Assembly (NCBI RefSeq): GCF_900142995.1
Contig: NZ_FRCR01000001.1
Location: 1 to 64,000, forward strand
DNA: 64,000 nt
Direction: 5' to 3'
DNA from: Caldanaerovirga acetigignens
GTDB taxonomy: Bacteria; Bacillota; Thermosediminibacteria; Thermosediminibacterales; Thermosediminibacteraceae
The notes beneath the pieces are model-generated. The model worked only from the letters and a program-made list of their open reading frames with translations. It made no database searches and was not told the origin of the DNA. Below are positions 1-8,036 of this stretch, piece by piece. Numbering within the stretch: position 1 is the first letter of the stretch; the number at the start of each line of letters is the position of its first letter. The position numbers and the translations under genes were made by a program.

Positions 1-1
1 G

Positions 2-412
2 GAAAACATAATGGGAAAAGAGAGCCGCATGGACTACAAAGCGGTGCCCCGGGGAGTATTTACCGACCCCGAAATAGGGGCGGTCGGGATGACCGAAGAA
101 GAAGCCAGGAAAGCCGGATTCAAGGTAAAGATAGGCAAGTTCTACTTTAGAGGGTTAGGAAGGGCCCAGGCGGCGGGTAAGATAACCGGCTTTGCCAAGA
201 TAATCGCCGACGAGGGCACGGATAAAATTCTAGGGGCAGCCATTATGGGTCCGAACGCCACGGACCTGGTGCACGAGCTAGTTCCTGCGATAAGCTGCGG
301 GATAACCGCAGAAGAATTGGGTAGAATTATCCACTCGCACCCGACTTTCAGCGAGGCGGTCATGGAAGCCCTGCACGATGTGCACGGCATGTCAATACAC
401 AAACTAGAATAG
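2..412 (+). CDS. lpdA: Dihydrolipoamide dehydrogenase, C-terminal part (5' end outside window)
   Basis: The reading frame is open to the left edge, so this is the tail of a larger gene. The roughly 135 visible residues match the dimerisation domain of the class I flavoprotein disulfide reductases: an FTDPEIGAVG-type entry and the HSHPTFSE motif, whose His-Glu pair is the catalytic base of dihydrolipoamide dehydrogenase. The enzyme reoxidises the dihydrolipoyl group of H protein or 2-oxoacid dehydrogenase E2 with NAD+. The next gene is gcvH, 27 bp downstream with its own Shine-Dalgarno, so this copy most likely serves glycine cleavage. The FAD and NAD domains lie outside the window, so the substrate call rests on the C-terminus and on context. 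Confidence 0.9.
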   Translation, partial: ENIMGKESRMDYKAVPRGVFTDPEIGAVGMTEEEARKAGFKVKIGKFYFRGLGRAQAAGKITGFAKIIADEGTDKILGAAIMGPNATDLVHELVPAISCGITAEELGRIIHSHPTFSEAVMEALHDVHGMSIHKLE

Positions 413-439
413 TTAAAAAAGTTTTTAGGAGGTATTATA

Positions 440-817
440 ATGAATTTGCCTTCTAATATAAAATATCATAAAGAACACACATGGGCTAAGATAGAAGGTG
501 AAATAGCTATAGTAGGAATTACCGACTATGCCCAGGAAAAGCTGGGAGAGGTGCTGTTCGTAGACCTCCCCGAAGTTGGCGATAATGTTGAAAAGGATAA
601 TATTTTTGGTACCGTAGAGTCTGGGAAGACCGCGTCGGATCTTTATGCACCGGTAAGCGGAGAAGTAATAGAGGTAAACGAGGAACTGTCGGACAGTCCC
701 GAGTTAGTTAATGAGTCACCTTATGAAAAAGGCTGGATGATTAAAGTAAAATTGAGCGATCCCTCAGAGGTCGAAGAATTGTTGGACAGCGAGAGTTATA
801 AAAAATTGATTGAATAA
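440..817 (+). CDS. gcvH: Glycine cleavage system H protein
   Basis: This is a 125-residue lipoyl carrier protein of normal family length. The lipoylation site is Lys63 in the ESGKTASD motif, followed by the APVSG turn of the lipoyl-domain beta hairpin. The protein carries the aminomethyl group from the P protein to the T protein and delivers reducing equivalents to dihydrolipoamide dehydrogenase, which is encoded just upstream. The start ATG has the Shine-Dalgarno AGGAGG 7 bases upstream. A strong terminator follows, so this is the last gene of its transcript. The T and P protein genes are not in the window. Confidence 0.97.
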   Translation: MNLPSNIKYHKEHTWAKIEGEIAIVGITDYAQEKLGEVLFVDLPEVGDNVEKDNIFGTVESGKTASDLYAPVSGEVIEVNEELSDSPELVNESPYEKGWMIKVKLSDPSEVEELLDSESYKKLIE

Positions 818-835
818 AAAAGAAATTGCTTCTTG

Positions 836-882
836 CTGATATGCTCCCCTCCGAAGAAAAGGGGAGCATATCAGTTTAAATT
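836..882 (+). terminator. Rho-independent terminator after gcvH
   Basis: A perfect 15-bp inverted repeat (arms 836-850 and 860-874, 9-base loop) is followed by T-rich sequence with a run of seven T near 893. It lies 19 bp after the gcvH stop. Confidence 0.9.
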
Positions 883-1083
883 TCACTTTTGCTTTTTTTC
901 CATTTTTAATTTTACGTCTTTCCGAATACCGGGTTGATTGCTTTCAAGCTGGGCTTTTTGGGACTTTATCTCCCGAGGAGCGGGCCTTCCGCCGGGCTTA
1001 AATATGTTGGAACCCGTTTCGGAAAAGGCGAAGGTTTTCCGTTGAGAAAAAAGTCTCTTTTTCAATGACATGAGGCCCACCCT

Positions 1084-1275
1084 TTACGTTTGGTCTAAGC
1101 TGGATAGCACCTTATCAAACATATCAATTGTGCATCTTCCGTGAACCCAGTGGATGCAATTTTCGCAACTTGCCGGTTCTTTTCCTTCCTCTAAAGATAC
1201 AAGATCATCACCGCCTGTGTAAGTATAACCAGGACAGGCTTCTCCTACTGCGTGAAGTTGCATCTTGCTTACCAT
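1084..1275 (-). CDS. Small Cys-containing protein of unknown function
   Basis: This is a 63-residue ORF with an ATG start and a good Shine-Dalgarno (GGGAGTGA on the minus strand). It has four cysteines, one near residue 14 and a C-x2-C plus C cluster at about 37, 40 and 48 around an HW pair. That pattern could bind a metal or an Fe-S cluster, but I do not recognise the family. It is divergent from the fmdB gene and shares the roughly 105-bp intergenic region with it. Coding is supported by the ribosome site and by the clustered Cys/His/Trp composition. Function cannot be assigned. Confidence 0.65.
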   Translation of the reverse strand: MVSKMQLHAVGEACPGYTYTGGDDLVSLEEGKEPASCENCIHWVHGRCTIDMFDKVLSSLDQT

Positions 1276-1325
1276 TTTTTTTCACTCCCGAATTAAGATT
1301 TTCTAATTTTATTTTTAGCGGTTTA

Positions 1326-1355
1326 TTGTAAAATATTTATATGATGTGATATAAA
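1326..1355 (+). promoter_or_regulatory. Probable sigma-A promoter for fmdB-mrfAB
   Basis: TTGTAA at 1326-1331 and TATAAA at 1350-1355 are separated by 18 bases. The site lies about 25 bp before the fmdB start. Confidence 0.45.
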
Positions 1356-1380
1356 AACAATAAAGGGAGGAGGATGTAGC

Positions 1381-1590
1381 GTGCCCATTTACGAATACCG
1401 TTGCAATAGTTGCGGTTATAAATTTGAAGCTTTGAGAAAATTTGAAGAGAGGGACAATCCGATTGAGTGTCCTACCTGCAAAAGCAGCGATACCCGCCGG
1501 GAGATGTCTGCTTTTGGTACGGCCAAAGGCAGCGGAAGTATTAGCTCATCCGGAACCTGCGGCAGCTCCGGAAGTTCCAGGTTTGGGTGA
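1381..1590 (+). CDS. FmdB-family zinc-ribbon protein
   Basis: A 69-residue protein that begins with the family-typical PIYEYRC sequence. Two Cys-x2-Cys knuckles (CNSC near residue 8 and CPTC near residue 31) form a small zinc ribbon. The C-terminus is a low-complexity Gly/Ser tail with one more Cys, as is common in the family. The GTG start is preceded by GGGAGGAGG. The family is named after a proposed regulator of formamidase genes in Methylophilus, but its molecular role is not established. Here it precedes the mrfAB repair genes, with a small hairpin between them. Confidence 0.9.
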   Translation: MPIYEYRCNSCGYKFEALRKFEERDNPIECPTCKSSDTRREMSAFGTAKGSGSISSSGTCGSSGSSRFG

Positions 1591-1600
1591 GCAGCAAGGT

Positions 1601-1624
1601 AAAAGCCCTGTACGGGCTTTTCTG
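1601..1624 (+). terminator. Weak hairpin between fmdB and mrfA
   Basis: Arms AAAAGCCC and GGGCTTTT (1601-1608, 1614-1621) surround a 5-base loop. The T tract is short, so this may be a partial terminator or attenuator that lets some transcription pass into mrfA. Confidence 0.4.
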
Positions 1625-1658
1625 GAAAGCAAATTTCCCTTTGGGAGAGGGTTGCAAA

Positions 1659-3920
1659 ATGAATCTAGAACAGCTTCTTGCAAAATTTAAAAATTCCGAT
1701 CGTTTCCAAAAGTGTGTAACCAGGTGGGAAGTAATACCTCCCAGACCACCGGAGTACGAACCCTTTCCCGATTTCCTCGATAAGAGGTTGATTTATGCCC
1801 TGGACAAAAAAGGAATTCACAGCCTGTATTCCCATCAGGCTAGGGCTTTGGAAGAGGTCTCAAAGGGTAACAGCGTGGTTGTGGTAACTCCCACCGCATC
1901 AGGCAAAACTTTGTGCTACAACCTGCCTGTGCTTAGCACCATATTGCGGGATAAAGAAAGCAGGGCCATATATCTTTTCCCCACTAAAGCTCTTTCCCAG
2001 GATCAGGTGGCAGAGCTTATGGAGATTATAGAAGTGATGGGGGAAGATATAAAGACCTTTACATACGACGGCGATACCCCGCCTTCTGCCAGAGTGGCTA
2101 TTCGAAAAGACGGTCATATAGTCGTAACAAACCCTGATATGCTGCACACCGGCATACTTCCCCACCATACCAAATGGATTAAATTGTTTTCAAATTTAAA
2201 GTACGTTGTCATAGACGAATTGCACACATATCGTGGAGTGTTCGGAAGCCACACCGCCAACGTAATCCGCCGCCTGCACAGAATATGCAGGTTTTACGGT
2301 TCGAATCCCGTTTTCATATGCTGCTCGGCTACAATATCGAACCCCAGGGAGCTGGCAGAGAAACTGACGGGCAAGTCGATGGTTCTCATCGATAAAAACG
2401 GGGCACCTTCCGGAGAGAAAAACATCATATTTTACAATCCCCCCGTGGTCAATAGGCAGCTCGGCATAAGGAAAAGCAGCCTTCTCGAGGCAAAGGACCT
2501 GGCATTGGAGTTTTTGAAAAACGGCATCAAGACGATCGTATTTTCAAGGAGCCGGCTGGCAGTTGAAGTCATGCTAACGTACCTCAAAGAGGGGATGAGG
2601 AACACCCTTTACGGGTCTGAAGCCGTAAGGGGCTACAGGGGTGGTTACCTGCCTAGGGAAAGGCGGGAGATTGAAAAGGGTTTGAGAGATGGCAGAATTC
2701 TCGGTGTCGTGAGCACCAACGCTCTGGAGCTCGGGATAGACATAGGAGGTCTAGATGTCAGCGTAATTGTCGGTTATCCGGGCTCAATAGCCAGTACTTG
2801 GCAGCAGGCCGGCAGGGCCGGCAGGCGTTCGGCGGTGTCGGCGTCAATCCTTGTGGCCTCCAGCAGCCCCCTGGACCAGTATATAATAAACCACCCGGAC
2901 TATTTTTTCGATTCACCGCCCGAAAGCGGCCTGATAAATCCGGATAACCTTTATATACTGGTGAGCCACATAAAATGCGCGGCCTTTGAACTGCCGTTTG
3001 AAGATGGCGAAAAATTCGGAGTTGAAACCACACAGGAGATACTGTCCTTTTTGGAAAATGAGAAAATCCTGCGCCATGTGGGAGGAAGGTGGCACTGGAT
3101 GGCGGAGGCTTTTCCGGCAGAAGAGGTGAGCTTGAGGAGCGCCACCACCGAAAACTTCGTTATAGTCGATATCACCGGGGAGCCCAGGGTCATAGGGGAG
3201 GTGGACAGAGTCAGCGCCCCCATGCTCATCCACGAGGAGGCGATTTACATCCACGGAGGCCAGCAATACCAGGTGGAGAAACTGGATTACGAGGAAAAAA
3301 AGGCTTACGTCAGGAAGGTGGATGTGGATTATTACACCGATGCCAACCTGGCGGTGGAAATAAAGGTTTTGGATGTTATAAAAGAAAGGCTCAGGACAAA
3401 AGAAAGCGAGAAATACTACGGAGAGGTCCTCGTAAGGTCCATGGCTACGATGTTTAAGAAGATCAAATTTTTCACCCACGAGAATGTGGGTTCGGGTCCC
3501 ATACACCTGCCGCCTGAAGAGATGCACACCACGGCTTTCTGGTTTACCGTGCCGGAGAATTTGCCGAACCTGACGCCGGAAGGTTTGAAAGCAGGACTTG
3601 CGGGGCTTTGTAACGTGCTCGTGAATATCGCTCCCCTTTACCTTTTGTGCGACCCGAAGGATATACGCGGCGTTATCCACGTAAAGTCTCCCTTTACTCA
3701 AAAGCCGACGATATACATCTACGATGCATATCCGGGGGGCGTGGGTTTTGCTGAAAGGCTTTACCAAATGGACGATTCGCTTTTAAAGGCTGCCCGGCAG
3801 GTAATCCTTGAATGCGACTGCGATGACGGCTGTCCTTCCTGCGTGGGCCCTCTGGAAGAGGTGGGCGCGGGGAGCAAGGCTTTTGCGTTAAAGCTCATAC
3901 AGGGAGTGTTAGACGATTGA
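1659..3920 (+). CDS. mrfA: DEAD/DEAH-box helicase MrfA (YprA family)
   Basis: A 753-residue superfamily 2 helicase. The Walker A motif is TPTASGKT (near residue 76), the Walker B/motif II is DELH (near residue 186), and motif VI is QQAGRAGRR. The C-terminal part contains the MrfA-type domain with a four-Cys cluster (CDCDDGCPSC, near residues 717-727). In Bacillus subtilis, MrfA works with the exonuclease MrfB to repair mitomycin C adducts outside the UvrABC pathway; the next gene is that partner. The frame is open upstream to 1587, but I chose ATG 1659 because GGGAGAGG precedes it at the right distance and the preceding residues overlap the fmdB end without family character. Confidence 0.93.
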   Translation: MNLEQLLAKFKNSDRFQKCVTRWEVIPPRPPEYEPFPDFLDKRLIYALDKKGIHSLYSHQARALEEVSKGNSVVVVTPTASGKTLCYNLPVLSTILRDKESRAIYLFPTKALSQDQVAELMEIIEVMGEDIKTFTYDGDTPPSARVAIRKDGHIVVTNPDMLHTGILPHHTKWIKLFSNLKYVVIDELHTYRGVFGSHTANVIRRLHRICRFYGSNPVFICCSATISNPRELAEKLTGKSMVLIDKNGAPSGEKNIIFYNPPVVNRQLGIRKSSLLEAKDLALEFLKNGIKTIVFSRSRLAVEVMLTYLKEGMRNTLYGSEAVRGYRGGYLPRERREIEKGLRDGRILGVVSTNALELGIDIGGLDVSVIVGYPGSIASTWQQAGRAGRRSAVSASILVASSSPLDQYIINHPDYFFDSPPESGLINPDNLYILVSHIKCAAFELPFEDGEKFGVETTQEILSFLENEKILRHVGGRWHWMAEAFPAEEVSLRSATTENFVIVDITGEPRVIGEVDRVSAPMLIHEEAIYIHGGQQYQVEKLDYEEKKAYVRKVDVDYYTDANLAVEIKVLDVIKERLRTKESEKYYGEVLVRSMATMFKKIKFFTHENVGSGPIHLPPEEMHTTAFWFTVPENLPNLTPEGLKAGLAGLCNVLVNIAPLYLLCDPKDIRGVIHVKSPFTQKPTIYIYDAYPGGVGFAERLYQMDDSLLKAARQVILECDCDDGCPSCVGPLEEVGAGSKAFALKLIQGVLDD

Positions 3921-5188
3921 ACTTATTTGAAAGGCTCCAGAGATTTATAAAGGAAGGGAGCCAGGGTAATAAGTCATCCTTTGAGTTTGAAAGAACCGAC
4001 GAATTAAATCGCGTGTCGCGGCTGCTGGGCGGGAAGATTGTGGCAACTCCTTACGGAAACCATCTGGCGGTGGAAAAAGTTTTCGAAGGGGATTTTTGCC
4101 ACGCTGGAGTAAGGCTTTCTTCGGTTTTGGAAATTTCCGGAGAAGCTCTAAAACTTGCCGCTAAAAAAAGGGATGATTTTAAATTCGACGTAAGAAAGGC
4201 CGTTTTTGTTGATACCGAGACCACAGGCCTTGCGGGAGGGTCCGGCACCTACGCTTTTTTAATAGGGATCGGGTATTTTGAAGGCAATTCTTTTAAATTG
4301 GTGCAATACTTTATGGACGACTTCGACGGGGAACCGGGCGTACTTTACAGTTTGAAAAAGCTTTTCAGCAATTTTGAAAGCCTTGTGAGTTTTAACGGAA
4401 AGGCTTACGACGTACCGCTGCTTTCCACCCGCTTTCTAATAAACAGAATGGAAAATCCCTTAGAGTTTATGAACCATTTTGACCTTTTTCACGGTGCGAG
4501 GCGAATATTCGGGGAAAGACTGGAGAGCCTGAGTTTGTCTTCGTTAGAGCAAAATCTTTTCCGCATGGAAAGAAGCGGCGATGTGCCCGGCTTTGAGATT
4601 CCTTCAATATATTTTAAGTACTTGAGGGACAAAAACCCCTTTCCTTTAAAGCCCGTCTTTTACCACAACCAGCTTGATATTCTCTCGATGGTAAGTCTCC
4701 TGGCGAAAATAGCTCAGGTTCTGAAAGACCCTTTTAACTCGGGTGTCTGCTCCGGGCAGGATTTTTACTGCCTCGGCAGGTTGTACGAAGACATGGGTAT
4801 GCTGGAGGAAAGCATTAGATGTTACACCCTGGCCTTAAGCGCCCAACCGGTAAGAGATAAGGCTTACAGGCAGCTTTCGCTTCTTTATAAAAAGATGGGC
4901 CGATGGCGTGAAGCTGAAAAACTCTGGATACAAATGGCAAAAGAGGGTATAAATCGTCAGTTCGCATTGATAGAACTTTCTAAGCTCTATGAACACAGGA
5001 TGAAGGATTATGAAAAGGCGGCATCGGCGGCCCGGGAAGCTTTGGAGGTTGCCCGAGATAAAAAGAAACTTTTGGGTAGGAGTTTTGATCCTAGCGAAAT
5101 AGATGAAATAAGAAGGCGCCTTGACCGTATTTCGTTTAAAATGTCAAAAGACAGAGAGGAGCAGGTTAAGATTATAGAGTGTATATAA
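3917..5188 (+). CDS. mrfB: RNase H-like DEDDh exonuclease MrfB (YprB) with TPR repeats
   Basis: A 423-residue protein whose TTG start overlaps the mrfA stop (TTGA), a sign of translational coupling. Exonuclease motifs are visible: FVDTETTG (Exo I, near residue 94), FNGKAYDVPLL (Exo II) and YHNQLDILS (Exo III with the general-base His). The region after about residue 280 has tetratricopeptide-like helices (GRLYEDMGMLEESIRCY and repeats). This is the known architecture of B. subtilis MrfB, the nuclease partner of MrfA in mitomycin repair. No terminator is obvious directly after it. Confidence 0.92.
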   Translation: MNLFERLQRFIKEGSQGNKSSFEFERTDELNRVSRLLGGKIVATPYGNHLAVEKVFEGDFCHAGVRLSSVLEISGEALKLAAKKRDDFKFDVRKAVFVDTETTGLAGGSGTYAFLIGIGYFEGNSFKLVQYFMDDFDGEPGVLYSLKKLFSNFESLVSFNGKAYDVPLLSTRFLINRMENPLEFMNHFDLFHGARRIFGERLESLSLSSLEQNLFRMERSGDVPGFEIPSIYFKYLRDKNPFPLKPVFYHNQLDILSMVSLLAKIAQVLKDPFNSGVCSGQDFYCLGRLYEDMGMLEESIRCYTLALSAQPVRDKAYRQLSLLYKKMGRWREAEKLWIQMAKEGINRQFALIELSKLYEHRMKDYEKAASAAREALEVARDKKKLLGRSFDPSEIDEIRRRLDRISFKMSKDREEQVKIIECI

Positions 5189-5224
5189 AGTATAAAGTAT
5201 AAAAATTTTTTGGAGGTGAGATTT

Positions 5225-5746
5225 ATGAAAGATGCGGTATTAATGGCTGCCCAACTTATGGCCATATCGGCCAGGACGGCGCCCAAAGCTGGTGGAAAGG
5301 ACAACATCAAGATAAGAATTGTGGAAGGAGAAGGATTAAAAAAAATCGCATCGGAAATGCGCGCTTATGGTGAAAAAACGGGGAAAATAAATTTTGACAG
5401 GGATGGAAAGAACGTGGAGGAATCCGATGCGGTAATGCTGATATCCATAAGCGATGCAAAACCCATGGGATTAAACTGCGGAGCCTGCGGATATCCCGCG
5501 TGCTCAGAACTTCCAGAACCGAAAGAAGGCCCGGAATTTAAAGGCCCCCTTTGCGCCTGGAAACTGATAGACCTTGGAATTGCCGTCGGCTCGGCGGTAA
5601 AAACGGCAAGCATATTGAATGTAGACAACCGCATTATGTACCGCATAGGCGTTGCGGCGAGGACATTAGGCCTCATCGAAGGAGAAGTTGTAATAGGAAT
5701 ACCGCTTTCCGCCAGCGGGAAAAATATCTATTTTGACAGAAAGTAA
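5225..5746 (+). CDS. DUF2148 ferredoxin-domain protein
   Basis: A 173-residue protein with a four-Cys cluster, C-G-A-C-G-Y-P-A-C near residue 86 and a further Cys in PLCAWK about 20 residues on. This is the predicted 4Fe-4S site of the DUF2148 family. The remainder is a mixed alpha/beta domain ending in ASGKNIYFDR, typical of the family. No reaction is known. Start ATG 5225 is chosen because GGAGGTGA sits at 5212-5219; an upstream in-frame TTG at 5210 would start inside that Shine-Dalgarno. It stands alone between mrfB and the glyS leader. Confidence 0.85.
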   Translation: MKDAVLMAAQLMAISARTAPKAGGKDNIKIRIVEGEGLKKIASEMRAYGEKTGKINFDRDGKNVEESDAVMLISISDAKPMGLNCGACGYPACSELPEPKEGPEFKGPLCAWKLIDLGIAVGSAVKTASILNVDNRIMYRIGVAARTLGLIEGEVVIGIPLSASGKNIYFDRK

Positions 5747-5831
5747 TGATTTGCTAATTTTCGTGCTTTGGATGCCCTATGGATGTTTCCGTAGAGTCGA
5801 TGCAGATTGTATTTAGGCGGATTTTATAAGC

Positions 5832-5860
5832 TTGTATAGAAAAAAAGCTTGTGTTATAAT
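5832..5860 (+). promoter_or_regulatory. Sigma-A promoter of the glyS T-box transcript
   Basis: TTGTAT (5832-5837), a 17-base spacer and a perfect TATAAT (5855-5860). The predicted transcript start is near 5867, just before the T-box stem I. Confidence 0.85.
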
Positions 5861-5866
5861 AGATCT

Positions 5867-6110
5867 AAACCGCTTTCCATAACTTCAGGAGAATATTAGA
5901 ATTCAAAGGCCGACCTCCGGTAAGTGTCTTCTCCCTGCCGACAGCGAGTGGAGGACGGTGCGAGCTCCACGGCATAGAAGGCACGTGGCGACGGAGGGAA
6001 AAGTTGGGTGTAAAACTACATAAAATTTTCTAAAGTGGCAGGCGAAGGCCTGCAACTAGGGTGGGACCGTCCGCAAAAAGGACCCCTAGACTCTCGTCTA
6101 GGGGTTTTTA
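5867..6110 (+). ncRNA. T-box riboswitch, glycine-specific, ending in a terminator
   Basis: The leader holds the canonical T-box parts. A stem I includes a GTGGAG/CTCCAC distal helix. GAA-GGC-A (5977-5983) fits the specifier loop with Gly codon GGC at 5980-5982. A perfect 6-bp stem III hairpin (GCAGGC/GCCTGC) follows. The antiterminator sequence AGGGTGGGACCG lies around 6058. The competing terminator has a 10-bp perfect stem (6082-6091/6096-6105) and a T tract. The bulge reads TGGG, so pairing to a glycyl tRNA with discriminator U would need a G-U wobble. Uncharged tRNA-Gly should allow read-through into glyS. Confidence 0.93.
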
Positions 6111-6148
6111 ATTTTTCAACAATATATTACGTGGAAAGGAGAGATAGC

Positions 6149-7531
6149 ATGACAGAAAGCGGCGAAAAGCAGATGAACAAGATAGTATCCCTGTGTAAGA
6201 GGAGAGGTTTTGTGTTCCAGGGGTCCGAAATATACGGCGGGCTTGCAAATACTTGGGATTACGGGCCGCTGGGGGTGGAGCTGAAGCAGAACATAAAAAG
6301 GATATGGTGGAAAAAGGTCGTCTATGACAGGGACGACGTGGTGGGCCTTGACAGCGCCATTTTGATGCATCCCCGGGTCTGGGAAGCTTCGGGGCATGTG
6401 GCAGGATTTAACGATGCGTTGGTGGACTGCAAGGAGTGCAAGTCGAGGTTCAGGGCTGACCACCTTATAGAAGAATCATTGGGGATGCGCGTCGAAGGAA
6501 AAAGCGTTCAGGAGCTTACAGAAATAATCCATTCAAACAATATAAAATGTCCTGTATGCGGTAAGGTAAACTGGACTGATGCTCGGAAGTTCAATTTGAT
6601 GTTCAAGACCCACCAGGGAGTAACGGAAGATTCCAGTTCGGTTGTGTACTTAAGACCCGAAACCGCTCAGGGTATATTCGTGAATTTCAAGAATGTGCTC
6701 GATACCAGCCGGGTAAAACTCCCCTTTGGAATCGCGCAGATGGGTAAGGCTTTCAGGAATGAGATAACACCGGGGAACTTCATCTTCAGGACTCGTGAGT
6801 TCGAACAGATGGAACTGGAGTATTTCGTAAAGCCCGGCGAAGACGGGAAGTGGTTCGAACACTGGAGGCAGTTTGCGATGGATTTCTTTTTGGAACTGGG
6901 TGTTAAAAAGGAAAACCTGAGACTCCGTGACCACTCGCCGGACGAACTCTCCCATTATTCTAAAGCGACAACGGACCTGGAGTACAATTTCCCCTTCGGA
7001 TGGGGGGAACTGTGGGGAATCGCCAATAGGACAGATTACGACCTTTCAAGGCACATAGAATATTCAGGGAAAGGGCTTACGTATTTCGACCAGGAAGAAA
7101 ACAGGCACATAGTACCTTATGTAATAGAACCTTCACTCGGCGTAGATAGAGCCATGCTGGCAATACTGTGCGATGCTTACAGGGAAGAAGAAGTGGAAGG
7201 TGAAAAAAGAGTAGTGCTGGGCCTACATCCCCTTCTGGCTCCCGTTAAATGTGCCGTATTTCCGCTCTTTAAAAAAGAGCCGCTGGAGGAACTGGCAAGG
7301 AAGATTTACCAGGACCTCAAAAAGGACTACGTAGTTGAATATGACAATACGGGCAGCATAGGCAAGCGTTACCGCCGTCAGGACGAGATAGGGACGCCGT
7401 ACGCCATAACCGTTGATTTTGAAAGCCTCGAAGACCACAAAGTGACCGTGAGGGACAGGGACACGATGATTCAGGACAGGATAGAAATAGACCGCGTCAA
7501 AGAATATCTGAAAGAGAAACTGGGCTTTTAA
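6149..7531 (+). CDS. glyS: Glycyl-tRNA synthetase, homodimeric (alpha2) type
   Basis: A 460-residue class II aminoacyl-tRNA synthetase of the eukaryote/archaea-like single-chain type, not the alpha/beta bacterial form. Visible are the N-terminal [18 protein letters not shown] signature, a Cys-x2-Cys insertion (CKEC and later CPVC, a probable zinc site), motif 2 (FRNE followed by [11 protein letters not shown]), motif 3 ([11 protein letters not shown]) and an anticodon-binding C-domain. ATG 6149 follows GGAAAGGAGA; an in-frame ATG at 6035 lies within the T-box stem III and can be excluded. Expression should depend on the upstream glycine T-box. Confidence 0.97.
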   Translation: MTESGEKQMNKIVSLCKRRGFVFQGSEIYGGLANTWDYGPLGVELKQNIKRIWWKKVVYDRDDVVGLDSAILMHPRVWEASGHVAGFNDALVDCKECKSRFRADHLIEESLGMRVEGKSVQELTEIIHSNNIKCPVCGKVNWTDARKFNLMFKTHQGVTEDSSSVVYLRPETAQGIFVNFKNVLDTSRVKLPFGIAQMGKAFRNEITPGNFIFRTREFEQMELEYFVKPGEDGKWFEHWRQFAMDFFLELGVKKENLRLRDHSPDELSHYSKATTDLEYNFPFGWGELWGIANRTDYDLSRHIEYSGKGLTYFDQEENRHIVPYVIEPSLGVDRAMLAILCDAYREEEVEGEKRVVLGLHPLLAPVKCAVFPLFKKEPLEELARKIYQDLKKDYVVEYDNTGSIGKRYRRQDEIGTPYAITVDFESLEDHKVTVRDRDTMIQDRIEIDRVKEYLKEKLGF

Positions 7532-7559
7532 CTTGAGTTTGCATATTTTTTAAAAAAAG

Positions 7560-7593
7560 AGCCCACCCTATTTTTTGGAGGGGTGGGCTTTTT
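7560..7593 (+). terminator. Terminator after glyS that overlaps the next gene's Shine-Dalgarno
   Basis: Arms AGCCCACCC (7560-7568) and GGGTGGGCT (7581-7589) are followed by five T that run directly into the ATG at 7594. The 3' side carries GGAGGGG, the only plausible Shine-Dalgarno for the following ORF. Confidence 0.8.
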
Positions 7594-8004
7594 ATGTATT
7601 ATTTCCGGTATGACGGAAAAATACTGGACTTTACAAAGAGCCCTGTCGCGGAAAAAATATTGAAGATGGTGGACAACTGTTTCGTAAAGGAGCGTAAGGA
7701 CAGAATAACGCTTTTTTCCCTGAATCTTACGATGGCCTGCCCGGGCCATTACAAAGAGGGCAATAAAATGGAGTTTTTCATGCTGCTAAACAGGAAAAAA
7801 ACTATTCCCACGTGCGACATGTGTTACTTTGGAATGGTGGGACGGGGAGAATTGTGCAGCCTCAATTCCTTTTTCCTTCCCGAGCACTTCCATCACAGAA
7901 TGGTAAATTTCAAGTCGATAATTCCGCTGCTGCGGTTTAAGGGATATCTGGAATTACCGGTGCCCGACCCCCTGACGTGGAGCTATATAAACTTTCGATA
8001 TTAA
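7594..8004 (+). CDS. Protein of unknown function with a Cys-x2-Cys motif
   Basis: A 136-residue ORF between two terminators. It has no signal peptide or clear membrane segment. Cysteines occur at a CDMC pair and at three other positions; His-rich FHHR lies near residue 105. I do not recognise a family. The initiation region is unusual: the 3' arm of the glyS terminator supplies the ribosome-binding site and the T tract abuts the ATG, so translation may need either read-through or a promoter within glyS. Convergent with the phosphomannomutase gene. Confidence 0.65.
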   Translation: MYYFRYDGKILDFTKSPVAEKILKMVDNCFVKERKDRITLFSLNLTMACPGHYKEGNKMEFFMLLNRKKTIPTCDMCYFGMVGRGELCSLNSFFLPEHFHHRMVNFKSIIPLLRFKGYLELPVPDPLTWSYINFRY

Positions 8005-8036
8005 AAAAAGCCGCTTCTAAAACGAAGCGGCTTTTT
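8005..8036. terminator. Bidirectional terminator between convergent genes
   Basis: A perfect 13-bp stem (8005-8017 with 8024-8036) is A-rich on the 5' side and T-rich on the 3' side, so it can end transcription from both strands. Its edge overlaps the last codons of the minus-strand mutase gene. Confidence 0.85.

Noticed and set aside
883-1080. 65-residue minus-strand ORF after the small Cys protein
   Set aside because: GTG start with only a weak ribosome site, basic low-complexity composition, and its 3' end runs up to the gcvH terminator. No family character. Left out of the annotation.
2913-3767. 284-residue minus-strand ORF inside mrfA
   Set aside because: Antisense shadow of a gene with clear helicase motifs; no ribosome site or domain.
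5828-5850. AAGCTT inverted repeat as a regulator site for glyS
   Set aside because: The repeat sits between and on the promoter hexamers and is short; the T-box already explains control. It is probably chance.
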